Origin: CAVRZR01 sp964354215
GTDB taxonomy: Bacteria > Actinomycetota > Coriobacteriia > Anaerosomatales > CAVRZR01
DNA: 64,000 nt
Assembly (NCBI GenBank): GCA_964354215.1
Contig: CAYGYT010000001.1
Span: forward strand, 161,419-225,418
Direction of reading: 5' to 3'
This document shows, in pieces, positions 63,839 to 64,000 of this stretch. The notes under the pieces were generated by a model that ran no database searches, was not told the origin of the DNA, and saw only the letters and a list, made by a program, of their open reading frames with translations. Position numbers and translations under genes: made by a program. Within the stretch, counting starts at the first letter, position 1. Each line of letters starts with the position of its first letter.

Positions 63839-63864
63839 AACGACCCCGCTGCGGCGGGGTCGTT
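63839..63864. terminator. Bidirectional hairpin terminator
   Basis: 11-bp stem AACGACCCCGC / GCGGGGTCGTT with TGCG loop between the converging cupredoxin-like gene and tRNA-Arg; T-rich TTCTCG follows on the plus strand. Confidence 0.8.
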
Positions 63865-63874
63865 CTCGCGTGTG

Positions 63875-63951
63875 TGGCGCGCCCTGCAGGATTCGAACCT
63901 GCGACGTCCTGATTCGTAGTCAGGCCCTCTATCCAGCTGAGGTAAGGGCGC
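63875..63951 (-). tRNA. tRNA-Arg (anticodon ACG)
   Basis: Acceptor GCGCCCT/AGGGCGC, D-arm CCTC/GAGG, anticodon stem CCTGA/TCAGG with loop CTACGAA (anticodon ACG, needs inosine editing to read CGU/C/A), T-arm GCAGG-TTCGAAT-CCTGC, discriminator G and encoded CCA. Confidence 0.95.
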
Positions 63952-64000
63952 GTACTCCATTGGCGAGCTTGCCTCGCGCGACCTCGCGCGAGCCGAACCC

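Overview
The window is high-GC bacterial chromosomal DNA with strong G/C preference at third codon positions, many GTG starts and tightly packed 4-nt overlaps. The gene set points to Actinomycetota: an fhaA-fhaB-pstP-rodA/pbp-pknB cell-envelope cluster, PASTA kinase, Tat-type signal, many c-di-GMP and two-component proteins, larB/larC and a fused zwf-gnd. An anaerobic or facultative lineage near Coriobacteriia is my best inference; no rRNA is present to confirm it. I saw no phage, transposase, insertion sequence or CRISPR array.

Layout. 1-8.8 kb: HAD phosphatase, GNAT acetyltransferase, an SsuABC-type ABC importer operon, a hicBA toxin-antitoxin pair next to a decayed MNT/HEPN relic, a phosphoribosyltransferase, a LysE exporter and a 14-TM MFS pump. 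8.8-22.7 kb: tRNA-Arg(CCT), then a minus-strand run of mostly exported or membrane proteins (Zn-dependent phospholipase C-like, DUF2007-like tail-anchored protein, trypsin-like protease, beta-propeller lipoprotein, C39-like peptidase) led by two adjacent giant proteins of about 1,550 and 1,497 residues that I cannot assign. 23-32.2 kb: the envelope and Ser/Thr phosphorylation cluster, with RodA and a class B PBP fused into one protein. 32.4-45.4 kb: tRNA-Leu(CAG), SlyD-like FKBP, a CHASE4-PAS-GGDEF-EAL protein, a MutY-like glycosylase without an Fe-S site, a hybrid kinase with two response regulators, larC/larB, a membrane diguanylate cyclase and pheA.

45.4-51.4 kb: sulfur metabolism. A small upstream ORF with a dense run of Met codons precedes metY-metX-metW, and cysK-rrf2 lies nearby on the other strand; between them is a surface-protein gene interrupted by an in-frame TGA. 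51.5-55.2 kb: a TetR-controlled cassette (tetR, DUF4386 protein, NmrA-like reductase) flanked on both sides by copies of a macro-domain gene in the same orientation, one of them a relic, followed by a brnT/antitoxin pair. 55.3-64 kb: serS, a GIN-domain lipoprotein, the zwf-gnd fusion, a small unknown protein, an SDR and SLOG pair, a SIMPL-domain lipoprotein, a cupredoxin-like secreted protein and tRNA-Arg(ACG).

Best candidates for something new are the giant-protein pair with its secreted-hydrolase neighbours, the methionine-codon leader in front of metYXW, the macro-domain relic that brackets the TetR cassette, and the Cys-rich insert in the hybrid kinase. All functional calls rest on reading motifs by eye; no database search was run.
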